Shown: in pieces, positions 22,901-31,971 of the stretch
How the letters are laid out: each line of letters begins with the position of its first letter
Numbering within the stretch: position 1 is the first letter of the stretch
Assembly: GCA_905220665.1 (NCBI GenBank)
Contig: CAJNAR010000007.1
Span: 124,001 to 188,000, forward strand
Source: Albugo candida
Taxonomy: Eukaryota; Oomycota; Peronosporomycetes; Albuginales; Albuginaceae
Length of the DNA stretch: 64,000 nt
Direction: 5' to 3'
Program-made: the position numbers and the translations under genes
The notes under the pieces: generated by a model
Told to the model about the DNA's origin: nothing
Database searches by the model: none
What the model saw: only the letters and a program-made list of their open reading frames with translations

Positions 22901-23436
22901 ACCTCCCTCAAAATAGCTCTTATGCATATTTAGGTGCACCTTACTCGGTATTCAGTCATCTCTGTGACTGGTAGCGTCTTTGCAATGTGTCCTCAAATGA
23001 CACTGAATCTCACGATATACCAATAAGTGAAAAGCGAGCGGAGTATTACTAAGCTACGCACAAAACTTGTACGTCATACTGAGAGATACGAGAATCAAGA
23101 TTGTCAGAATTTCAATGACCGTCGAAAATAAGTAGTAATCACATGATAGCATACATTATACCGTCCACAACTATCCCCCGATCAAGCATTATTATCCCAT
23201 CCAAGGTGGATGTAAAAGTCCGAAGTTGTATTTCAATAAGCAGCTACAAACTCTAATGTTATCGGACTTTTAACCTAATTACACCACTCAAAAAGCAATA
23301 ATATATACGTCGTACTATCCAATTGGCTGAAATTCTGTTTTTGCTGACGTGGCCAAAGATAATTCGAGTTAGAAACGTCTTTCACACGCTTTTTCATTGT
23401 AGCTTTTTCAACATAATCAATCACTGATATCAGAAC
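19977..23436. other. Gene-poor region, no supported gene
   Basis: About 3.5 kb without a convincing coding frame. The longest items are a minus-strand 107-codon frame at 21,260-21,583 and a plus-strand ATG frame of 84 codons at 22,015-22,269 with four cysteines (CKICAKVWC); neither matches anything I know. Around 20,200-20,760 the minus strand contains scattered open pieces. With 16,659-19,976 this makes a spacer of about 6.8 kb in an otherwise compact window. Confidence 0.5.
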
Positions 23437-25641
23437 ATGATTGGTTTGACTCGGAAATGCCTTTATTTGGCCTTTGGCGTGTCGTGTGGAATAAAGGTTC
23501 ACGCTGCTAATGGTCAAGAGGCCCCCCCTTCCGAGCGAAATTTGGGGCATCGAGTAGAGGATGATACGAATGCATGGCTTGCTACACTTGAGCACATTGC
23601 GGATGAATATCGTCAATATCAATTACAATCGTTCGGCTCCTCGTCGCTGTTTGCTTCTCCACAAAGTAAAGAGCAGCTCGAAGCTATGGAACATGTGCTA
23701 AATGTCATGCAATCGGACGAAACTTCGACGGATACGAAACGTAACGCATTGACGCAACTTGCTCGACGCTACTTTTACGGTCGCAATGACACACACGGGC
23801 TAGAACCTTCTTCTTCACACAAGATAAACGGAACTTTGTCTCTCCAGCTTTACGCACAAGCAGCAATGATGGGTGACCCCGAAGCTCAATTTCATGTTGG
23901 AGTGGCGTACAGCTACGGCTATTGGGGATATCCTCGAGATGAAGCGAAAGCCTTACTCTATTACTACTTTGCTGCACTGGGTGAGAATTCTGGCGCGTTG
24001 ATGGCATTAGGTCACAAACACGCATTTGGGCTTGGCGTTCAGAAGAGTTGCGCTACAGCCGTTCGATATTATGAAATGGCAGCGGACCAAGCAATTAGCC
24101 TACGAGAAAGTCGCGACATTACACAGCCACGAATGTATGACATTGGTCATAGACGTATCAAGCGAGCTGCGGAAGTACAACATAAAAAGGCTGTTCCGAC
24201 CGATGACGCAATGGTCGATTATTTCCATTATGCCGCCGAAAAAGGAGATCCAGATGCTGCTTTGAATACTGCGTATTTGTATTATTACGGCATTCGTGCT
24301 GTATCACAAGACACTGAAAAAGCCGCCCTATATTTTGAAAAAGCTTACAAGCTCGGTGCCGAAGGTGCTTCGTATCACATGGGGCACATCCATGTGCATG
24401 GTATCGGCGTACCACAGAACATCGATTTGGGTTTGAAGTATCTCAACGAAGCTGTACAGAATGAAAAACATGCTAGCGCTCAAAATGAATTAGGCACGTT
24501 GTATCTCGAAGGAAAATATGTTAAACAAGATAGCAGCGAAGCCCTTAAGCTTTTTCGATCCGCAGCCAAACATGGAAATATGGAGTCAATTTATAATATT
24601 GCTATTTTGAATCTAAATGACCGGCTTATCACATCAACCACGCTAGTAAAAGATGAGATTATCTCGAAAGCAAGAGACCCTAAATTTGATACAGCCTTTG
24701 GGTATTTACAAGTGGCAGCTCAACAAGGGCATACATTATCGAAGCATAAAATCGGACTGATGAATCTCCATGGAATCGGCACTAAGAGGTCTTGCACCAA
24801 AGCAATGAAATCATTTAAAGATGTTTCAGAGCGCGGTGACTGGGACCGTATAATGTGGCAAGCGCATCGAGATTTTAAAAATCAAGAGTACGAGGCTTCT
24901 TTCATGAAATACGCAGTTATGGCAGAGCAAGGGTACGAGGTCGCTCAGCACAACGCTGCTTATCTGCTCGATTATGGCTATCTATCTCCGTATGCGTCAT
25001 CCGAAATGGGATGGCACTGGATAAACGGGATCTTTTACGACTCGACGAAAGCATCGTACGCTGAATCCGCCGTTCGGCTGTACAAACTCGCTGCTCTCCA
25101 AGACAACATTGACGCCAATTTGAAAATTGGTGACTACTACTATTATGGAAAAGGCGGTCTTCCTTTGAATTATGACAAAGCAGGTGCCCATTACAGATTG
25201 GCTAGCAAACAAGCAAACGCGCAGGCCACATACAATCTCGGCTATATGTACGAACACGGCATTGGTGTTGACCAGGACTTTCATCTTGCTAAGCGATACT
25301 ATGATCGAGCGAAAGAGTTTCATCAGGATGCGCGGGTCCCAATCAATCTTGCGCAGTACAAGTTACAACTTCATCACTTTTGGAGAGCTGTACTGCGAAA
25401 GTGGCGCTCGCTTTTCAATCCTCACGTGCAGTCCACAGAAGCGCCAGATGCTGAAGTTGTCAATTTGCATTTTCAAGATGGGTCGTGGCAGGAAAGTATC
25501 AAGTTGGCTATCTGGACATGTTTGGAGAAGCTCAACGTCTTTTCTATCTCTCAAGATGAGGTTATGATTGGTGCACTCACTGTCGCACTTGGTGTGATTC
25601 TCTATATCCGCCAGGACCGACAAAATCGCTTGTATAACTAG
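23437..25641 (+). CDS. HRD3: SEL1L/HRD3-like ERAD protein with Sel1 repeats
   Basis: A 734-residue protein from an ATG with no intron. Residues 1-24 look like a signal peptide. The rest is an array of Sel1-type TPR repeats, e.g. GDPEAQFHVGVAYSYGYWG, GVPQNIDLGLKYLNEA and AQATYNLGYMYEHGIGVDQD, broken by a longer linker near residues 395-420. Close to the C terminus is one hydrophobic helix (VMIGALTVALGVILYIRQ), giving a lumenal repeat domain on a single membrane anchor. This is the layout of HRD3/SEL1L, the partner of the HRD1 ubiquitin ligase that presents misfolded glycoproteins for retrotranslocation from the ER. Family assignment is strong. Confidence 0.88.
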   Translation: MIGLTRKCLYLAFGVSCGIKVHAANGQEAPPSERNLGHRVEDDTNAWLATLEHIADEYRQYQLQSFGSSSLFASPQSKEQLEAMEHVLNVMQSDETSTDTKRNALTQLARRYFYGRNDTHGLEPSSSHKINGTLSLQLYAQAAMMGDPEAQFHVGVAYSYGYWGYPRDEAKALLYYYFAALGENSGALMALGHKHAFGLGVQKSCATAVRYYEMAADQAISLRESRDITQPRMYDIGHRRIKRAAEVQHKKAVPTDDAMVDYFHYAAEKGDPDAALNTAYLYYYGIRAVSQDTEKAALYFEKAYKLGAEGASYHMGHIHVHGIGVPQNIDLGLKYLNEAVQNEKHASAQNELGTLYLEGKYVKQDSSEALKLFRSAAKHGNMESIYNIAILNLNDRLITSTTLVKDEIISKARDPKFDTAFGYLQVAAQQGHTLSKHKIGLMNLHGIGTKRSCTKAMKSFKDVSERGDWDRIMWQAHRDFKNQEYEASFMKYAVMAEQGYEVAQHNAAYLLDYGYLSPYASSEMGWHWINGIFYDSTKASYAESAVRLYKLAALQDNIDANLKIGDYYYYGKGGLPLNYDKAGAHYRLASKQANAQATYNLGYMYEHGIGVDQDFHLAKRYYDRAKEFHQDARVPINLAQYKLQLHHFWRAVLRKWRSLFNPHVQSTEAPDAEVVNLHFQDGSWQESIKLAIWTCLEKLNVFSISQDEVMIGALTVALGVILYIRQDRQNRLYN

Positions 25642-26081
25642 GAACATAATTGAGCTCTCAAACATTCTGCATGTACATCGTTCCAGTCTAATTCCTCGCC
25701 ACTTAGAAGCCCGTTCCACAAGTACGGCTCACAGTGATTGCTGAGGCGTCTAGACTGCATACATAAGAGCTTTTCGCGCACACTCACCTTTCCAGATTTC
25801 ATCGCTCCTACTTGTCTACTCGAGCTCGGAATTTATATGAAATCAGAACACTCATACTCAATGCTCTACCAAGTATCGTACCTCTTGTACAGCATAAAGG
25901 ATGCTTTCTCGAGTTCGAATTGTCATATTCTGTATTCAAAGCCTTGCCGATTCGATGATTGTCGAAATGTCTCCAAAGAGTGGGAGCATTCAGTACAACT
26001 ATATGCTTCTATCTTATCTGCTCTTTAGTTAGCAAAACAGTATTATTTGGTGCCTACTAGTGAATTTGACGTTGACGTTTG
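25642..26081. other. Intergenic region between HRD3 and FBT 2
   Basis: 440 bp lie between two plus-strand genes and presumably hold the HRD3 3' end and the transporter promoter. A 96-codon frame at 25,738-26,028 has no recognisable product and I do not call it. Confidence 0.4.
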
Positions 26082-27743
26082 ATGAGTTTGGTACCAGAAG
26101 TGGACTTCCCAGCTCGCTATACATTAACGACTTGTACAAAAGATAGTGAATATCGGAACGTAAAATCTATTCCGTCAACTTTATCAAAACAAGAGGATAC
26201 TGATTGGGAATTCACTTCGCTTTTTTCGCGACAAGCATGTGGACTTTTGGTGCAGTATGCTGCTGCTGGGACCGTATACGGCACACTTCCTGCTGTCATT
26301 GTACCATTTTTAAGCTACTATCTGAACACTCAAGCATCAGTACTGGCTCTAGCGCCTGCAATGTTGTCGATTCCTTGGGCACTTAAATCAGTAATTCAGT
26401 TGTTATTCGACACCGTCAGAATCTTTGGGTACCGCCACCGCCCATGCATGGTCATCGGATGGACTATATGCTGTTCTTCTTTTTTATTTATGGCTTTCTT
26501 TCCAATGCCACAGCCTTACTATCTTGATCATGCACTACGAGACAAAAGGCCTATGGATTACACCTCAGATGATTTAAAAGGGATCAATTTTCATGCGCAA
26601 GATATTGGCAACAAGTATATGTTGTGCATGGCATTGGCAACACTAGGACATCTCATCGCAGATTCATCTGCTGATGCCATCGTAATTGAATACACTCAAA
26701 GGGATACAAAATTTGCCCAAGGTCATTTTCAAACGGTAATTTACTCCGTCCGAACGCTATTCATGACCGCTTCACAGATATTCATCGGCCTATCACTAAA
26801 TTCTCCTCTTTATGGGGGACACTTTAGCTTTGGATTGTCTTTTGTACAAGTGATGACGATAATTTCTTTTTTACTGATACCTGTGATACCGATGACATGG
26901 CTTTTTGTCAGGGAAGAGAAGTTTGTTCCACGTAGCTTGGCAAGGCACATGGAGGCAGTGTGGGACGCAGTCCAAAGTCGCACACTCTATCAGATCATAG
27001 CATTCAACTTTTTGTCCTCAGTTTGTTCAGGAGTAACTCTTGTGGTATATTATCCGGTCATAATGTACTGGGTCAAAGCAAGCACACTGATGGTCACTAT
27101 GGCTGGTATCATCGGCAATGTGGTTTTCGCTATGACCTTGATTACGACAGGTAAGTATGGCATCCAATGGAATTGGAGAGCCACGACTGCCATTATAACA
27201 CTTGCCGGGATACTCTTGAACGCAACCTGTACACTACTGACAGCTTTCGACCGTGTTCGTAATCAATGGTTCTGGTTGGGAGTTCTCATCCTAGAAAATA
27301 TTCCGTCCGCAGTCGCCTTTGTGATATCAACTTACACGATTGCTGAGTTTGGTGGATGTGAAACAGAAGGAGCTTGTTATAGACTTTTGACCTTTGTATC
27401 GAATCTGGGCACGCCATTTGGTATCATACTCACCAAAAATGTCAACTCATTTTTCAATCTTCGAAATGAAGACATACAAAATGATTCCTCCCGTACTCGT
27501 CAAGATGTAGCGCTCTTGAGCGTTATTTCTTACGCGTTCAAACTATGCACACTACTTTTTCTCTGTTGGTTGCCTCGACAACGGCGTCATGTGCAGGAAC
27601 TCAAAACTATAGACCGTAAAAACAGATTTATGGGCATAATTACGTTAGCTTATTTATCCCTTGCAGGAATATGGGTCATGACGGTTAGCCTTCTCAGCAT
27701 GTTTGATAGTACCAAGTGTTTATCTTTCCTCGGTGGTTGTTAG
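26082..27743 (+). CDS. Folate/biopterin-type transporter (FBT/BT1, major facilitator), copy 2
   Basis: A 553-residue polytopic membrane protein. I start it at the ATG at 26,082; the frame is open one codon further but that codon is TTG. After about 48 polar residues come roughly 12 hydrophobic helices. Residues 99-127 carry the family signature region between helices 2 and 3 (WALKSVIQLLFDTVRIFGYR, then RPCMVIGW). DSSADAIVIEY at about residue 195 matches the conserved Asp-rich segment of helix 5. It should transport folate, pterin or a related solute, but the substrate is not readable. It has no introns, unlike the neighbouring PDI gene, and its stop lies only 65 bp before that gene's ATG. Confidence 0.85.
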   Translation: MSLVPEVDFPARYTLTTCTKDSEYRNVKSIPSTLSKQEDTDWEFTSLFSRQACGLLVQYAAAGTVYGTLPAVIVPFLSYYLNTQASVLALAPAMLSIPWALKSVIQLLFDTVRIFGYRHRPCMVIGWTICCSSFLFMAFFPMPQPYYLDHALRDKRPMDYTSDDLKGINFHAQDIGNKYMLCMALATLGHLIADSSADAIVIEYTQRDTKFAQGHFQTVIYSVRTLFMTASQIFIGLSLNSPLYGGHFSFGLSFVQVMTIISFLLIPVIPMTWLFVREEKFVPRSLARHMEAVWDAVQSRTLYQIIAFNFLSSVCSGVTLVVYYPVIMYWVKASTLMVTMAGIIGNVVFAMTLITTGKYGIQWNWRATTAIITLAGILLNATCTLLTAFDRVRNQWFWLGVLILENIPSAVAFVISTYTIAEFGGCETEGACYRLLTFVSNLGTPFGIILTKNVNSFFNLRNEDIQNDSSRTRQDVALLSVISYAFKLCTLLFLCWLPRQRRHVQELKTIDRKNRFMGIITLAYLSLAGIWVMTVSLLSMFDSTKCLSFLGGC

Positions 27744-27808
27744 CGATAACATTTTGTGTTGATACTACAGTACCTTATTTTTCACCGGTGGTTTGCTGAG
27801 ACTTTATA

Positions 27809-29496
27809 ATGCCGATGGTACCAAAATCCTTCTCCAAGTTCGATTTGTTTCGGTAAGAGCAGAGAAAGTAGTTGACAAGTATGGACATCAAATAATTATT
27901 TCGTATCCTTAGGAAGGTTCCAGACCATTTGAGCGAACACAGCTCGCTGGGAACAGTGTTTACAGTGCTTACGTTTGTGATGAGTGTGTACCTGATTCTG
28001 GTCAATTTTCGATCGTATCAGGGCACGAGTAATCACTCAATCGTGGTTATGGACGACCATCAAGAAGATCAGCTGCGTATAAACTTCAATATCAGTCTCC
28101 TTGCTATACCTTGCCAGTTTGCCAGTGTCGACGTGTCCGATTATATTGGAATGCAACTGATCAATATAACGCGCCATCTTCGCCATTTCCAGCTTGCTAC
28201 GACGGACCAAAGCTCTAGTCACGTGCAACGCGTGCAAGAAATTTTCATTCATGATAGCAACAAAGGACTTCCAATCTGGGGAGGGGTGAGCCGAACAACT
28301 AGACAAGGTGTCTATTATTCTCACCAACTAGACACCGAAACATTCGATGTGTACATGAAGAAATACGAGCTCGTTTTGATCAATTATTATGCTCAATGGT
28401 GTCCGTTTTCTCAGCAATTAAATCCAGAATGGGAGAAAGCAGCTGCTCAATTGCAGGACCATCCAGAATATAGCGAAACAGTGGCCATGGCCACCGTGGA
28501 TTGCACTGATCGAAAATCTGCTTGGCTATGTCGTCGTGCACATGTGCGAGCTTTTCCATCAATGCTGGTAAGAGAGCATATTTGAATGGTATTCATACCA
28601 ATTCTAATCAGGGGCTCGCTCTAGATTTATATTTACGGGAACACGTACACCCGTTACATATACAACGGACCGCGAGATGCAAATCACATTCTTCAATTTT
28701 TGGATCTCTTTTACCGGCGTCTTGAACCAGACATGGACTTTGCCGAAGAAACTTTTCTTAGCGAGGGCACCGGTGGACTTGCTCACCATCAAGGCTTGAA
28801 TCACAAAAATCTGCAAAGTTTGAATGCAGAAAATTCTCAAAAGAAAGTAAAGCTTCCCGTCGGTGCAGTCGAAGGATGTGAAGTGTCTGGAAGCCTCAAT
28901 GTCAATCGAGTACCGAGTCGATTGGTCTTTACTGCTAGGTCAAAAGACCTATCGTTCGACTTGAGTGGGATTAACGTGACGCATATCGTTCACCATCTCT
29001 CCTTCGGTCAAGTGACGCGGAAGCAATACTCAAAAGCAACACAGTCGTCGATGTCGTTTGATCACTTTTCAATGGATGGGAAGATCTTTCGGACGGAAAA
29101 TGAAAATATAACCGTGGAGCATTTCCTAAGCGTACGTGAGAGTGGTCAGCTCGTCCAAATTTGACCAACCTTCACATTATTGTATCTTAGGTCATTGGCG
29201 TCAATCACATGGAAGCAAAAAGTAAACGTTTCGGCCTTGTTGAACGGACGTATGAGATTGTTGCTCGTAGCAATCAGTACAATGCGACCGACATGCTGCC
29301 TGCGGCCCTGTTTACGTTTGATATCTCACCTCTAGTCATACAATTGTCGTTAGATTCCATGCCATTGTATCGTTTCATCACTTCGCTTTGCGCAATCGTG
29401 GGCGGTATGGTCACAATAATCGGATTCGTGGACGCTGGTGTTTTTCACACAATGAATTCTATCAAAAGAAAGCGACGGCTCGGGAAGTTAAACTAG
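27809..29496 (+). CDS. Thioredoxin-domain protein fused to ERGIC/Erv N and C domains (PDI-C, PDIL5-4-like), four exons
   Basis: Exons are 27809-27852, 27913-28567, 28625-29131 and 29191-29496. The introns of 60, 57 and 59 nt are phase-consistent, giving 503 residues. The short first exon is needed: it supplies KFDLFRKVP, the ERGIC N-terminal signature, just before the first membrane helix (about 27-48). A thioredoxin domain follows with the active site C178-P-F-S181 (CxxS, not CxxC), then the ERGIC/COPII-receptor lumenal domain and a second helix near the C terminus (FITSLCAIVGGMVTIIGFVD) with a basic cytosolic tail. Plant PDI-C proteins share this exact order and also use CxxS, so the site is a family trait favouring mixed-disulfide holding or isomerisation over oxidation. 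It probably cycles between ER and Golgi. Confidence 0.88.
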
Positions 29497-29564
29497 AATC
29501 AAAAGCCTTTTGTTTCTCCTTCAGCATACGATTATAATCTGAATATAATCAAATTGGCTGAAGT

Positions 29565-31142
29565 TCAAAGATTCTTCGACTTTTTGAAGGAGCATTTTCC
29601 GCTTGCTTTGCCCATTTCGATTGCCTGGTACACCAATTGATACAATGACGTGCAGACATAGAGATTTCCGACTCCACATGATACAGACATAAGCATCAAG
29701 GGAGCAAATGGGTATCGTGTCCCCAGTATTGGCACATAAGGGAAGCAAGCAGCGACAAATGTAACGCTAACAAGCACGCTCAAGTACATATTTTCCCACC
29801 AACGCAACTTGGCATCCCCAACAGTATACGTCGCAGAATAACATATAAATCCATGAAAGACTGTGAGGAGAACTTTGGTAACATTCTCTGCAGGTGTGAA
29901 TAGCAATGGTAGCAATGAGATATTGGCAATGATGGAAGCGATCCGATATAGTACCATTTCTTCGACACCATCTATGCTCATGAGTGCCAGAGGAATGGTT
30001 ACTTGTAATATTGCTTTCTCATGTACGTGATAGCCAAACAAGAACGCACAAAGCATGCAGTACACAAATGCGGGCAAAAATATGCGGGGGCGTGCGTGGC
30101 GCCAAATATTTACTAGTACGGGAGTCATCGCCATAATTGTGCAAAGCCCACAGAGCCCAGCAGGAATGTCTGGAAGAACGTTGAATTTTGCGCGCTCGAC
30201 CAGACCGCCAGTCATAGATGCTACTTGTAAGTGACTTGTATCTCCCCAACCACTCAAGCTTAGAACTTTGTCGAGAAATGCATACAAAGCCCACACGTTT
30301 GGAGCCCAGTATGCATGGCAAAGCCCTCGTTGCATTGGGAACAGCCGCATTAGGACCGCTTCAAATCCTATTCGTGGGTTTGGATGGGCATATATAATCG
30401 AGCTGAAGCCTGTGGATACCACAAGAATCACAACAGCTCCTAGCTTGACAAAATTCCAAAATGAAAAAGTGCTATGACCAAGATCTTTTCTAGCGGTGCG
30501 GCTTGGTGGCTGGAAACAGTAGTGTCGGAACAGGTAGACCAAATAGAGCGGTGCTACATAAAGGAAAGTGTGCTTCATCATGATGACGATGGTGTACAAT
30601 AAAGCTGCACGTAGGTCTTGCTCGGCTCGTATGTGACTAATACTGAGTATGATCAGAGCAAGAAGCAGCGTGTTGTACTGAAAGTGAATGTGATCCACCA
30701 TAAGCAAGCCTGCGTCAAATAGCACTAGACAAAAGAGAACTTTCCGTCTACATGCTTGATGGAAACCTGCTGAAAAACGGTAAATCGAATATATCAAGAC
30801 AAAATCACACAAAATGACAGAAGTCCGCTGGAAATTTAAAAGTGATTTGCTCTGTACTGGCGTTGGCGAGATACGTAACGCATCAGGATCGAGAAATAAA
30901 GCAGCAATCTGCGCCAAACAGGACTGAAACCATGCAAAAAGCGGCGGATAATCCATTGTCCATTCGCTTGTATGCTCATGATACCACTCCGAAGGAGGTA
31001 GATGATGCACAATACTCAGCCAATTGCGATGAACCTCAAAGTCTGTCGACACATAGGACGGAAAAAGCAATATTTTTAATGCAAAACTCGACGCAAAAAT
31101 ACAAATGAGTTCATAATTTCGATCGATTAAATGCCAAACCAT
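29565..31142 (-). CDS. ALG8: Dolichyl-P-Glc:Glc1Man9GlcNAc2-PP-dolichol glucosyltransferase ALG8
   Basis: 525 residues with an ATG start and no intron, nearly the length of the human protein. ALG8 adds the second glucose to the lipid-linked N-glycan precursor in the ER lumen. Residues 32-41 (STDFEVHRNW) hold the acidic EL1 motif of GT57 enzymes. TSEWTMDYPPLFAWF at 58-72 and FQYNTLLLALI further on are the ALG6/ALG8 hallmarks, and the wording is nearer ALG8 than ALG6. About a dozen hydrophobic helices follow. It converges on the PDI-ERGIC gene with a 68-bp spacer. Confidence 0.92.
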   Translation of the reverse strand: MVWHLIDRNYELICIFASSFALKILLFPSYVSTDFEVHRNWLSIVHHLPPSEWYHEHTSEWTMDYPPLFAWFQSCLAQIAALFLDPDALRISPTPVQSKSLLNFQRTSVILCDFVLIYSIYRFSAGFHQACRRKVLFCLVLFDAGLLMVDHIHFQYNTLLLALIILSISHIRAEQDLRAALLYTIVIMMKHTFLYVAPLYLVYLFRHYCFQPPSRTARKDLGHSTFSFWNFVKLGAVVILVVSTGFSSIIYAHPNPRIGFEAVLMRLFPMQRGLCHAYWAPNVWALYAFLDKVLSLSGWGDTSHLQVASMTGGLVERAKFNVLPDIPAGLCGLCTIMAMTPVLVNIWRHARPRIFLPAFVYCMLCAFLFGYHVHEKAILQVTIPLALMSIDGVEEMVLYRIASIIANISLLPLLFTPAENVTKVLLTVFHGFICYSATYTVGDAKLRWWENMYLSVLVSVTFVAACFPYVPILGTRYPFAPLMLMSVSCGVGNLYVCTSLYQLVYQAIEMGKASGKCSFKKSKNL

Positions 31143-31337
31143 TTACGACCACTCCTGCCAGCCTGAAAGCAGCTCTCATTGGATCGATTTTGGTAGCCCA
31201 TAACTATGGCTATGTGATGCAATTAAATAAGATTTTTTGTATGGACCGCTAATCAAGTCTAAAGCGACTCTCAACGAGACTTAAGCTGGCTGAAACGTCG
31301 GCCAATATTCGGTCTTCTCTTTGGTGCAATCGGAAAC

Positions 31338-31697
31338 ATGAGTCAAGATGAATCGATTGATGTACAAGTGCCTTCAAATCCCGTGGAAAATATGAACGTT
31401 GAACTCGAACCAGCGCAAAAGTGCCAGAAGCCGCAAGCGTCCTACAGGGTTTTGTGTTGTGGTAACTCAGCATTGGATTTGCTGCTGATAGTATCATCTC
31501 TATTGGCAGTTTATGGGATGACCACGATCCTATTCGTGCTTTGTCTGCGAGCTGTCCTGCAAACGGATGACACTTCCACAGCATTATGGATGTTCTTTGG
31601 AATATATGCTTCTTTCGTCGGGATGTTGTGCCTTGCTTTGGCGATCAAGCTCTACGATTCGAGAGAAAGTGCGATCGAGTCACAGGAAATATTATAG
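31338..31697 (+). CDS. Small two-helix membrane protein, unknown
   Basis: 119 residues from an ATG. A polar N-terminal 35 residues precede two hydrophobic helices at about 47-72 (LDLLLIVSSLLAVYGMTTIL) and 82-106 (ALWMFFGIYASFVGMLCLAL), joined by a short TDDTS loop, with a short acidic tail. I do not recognise the family. It sits divergently to ALG8, 195 bp away, so a shared promoter region is likely. The 274 bp after it, up to the convergent ATG6 stop, hold nothing I can name. Confidence 0.5.
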   Translation: MSQDESIDVQVPSNPVENMNVELEPAQKCQKPQASYRVLCCGNSALDLLLIVSSLLAVYGMTTILFVLCLRAVLQTDDTSTALWMFFGIYASFVGMLCLALAIKLYDSRESAIESQEIL

Positions 31698-31971
31698 GCG
31701 TCCATCAAATGAATTGATTATTTTTTTCTTTCGCTATCTATTACCATGGAAGCTGCTTTCTCAATTCAAGTTTCTCGTCCCAAAAGCACCTAAATGGCTT
31801 ACAAGTTGATTTCTGTTCCACTATGAAAGGAAAGTATTCATTCTCCTGATTAGCTTACACATAGTATGCAGACGTTGATCGCGTACGGAGCTAAAACTTG
31901 AGCTAAATAAAACAGGGCCGCGTCAAGCTTTAGGGTGGCACGAAAAATGTCTAGGCATGTAATTCTCAAAA

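Noticed and set aside
16659..23436. Search for tRNA or rRNA genes in the gene-poor region
   Set aside because: No B-box-like GGTTCRANYCC with a matching stem, and no rRNA-like blocks, were noticed by eye. A tRNAscan-SE run would be the decisive test.
18208..29556. The word AATTGGCTGAA seen in non-coding sequence near 18,211, 23,321 and 29,548
   Set aside because: Three copies in mixed contexts (promoter-like and 3' UTR) with no fixed position relative to genes. Not enough to claim a regulatory element without a genome-wide count.
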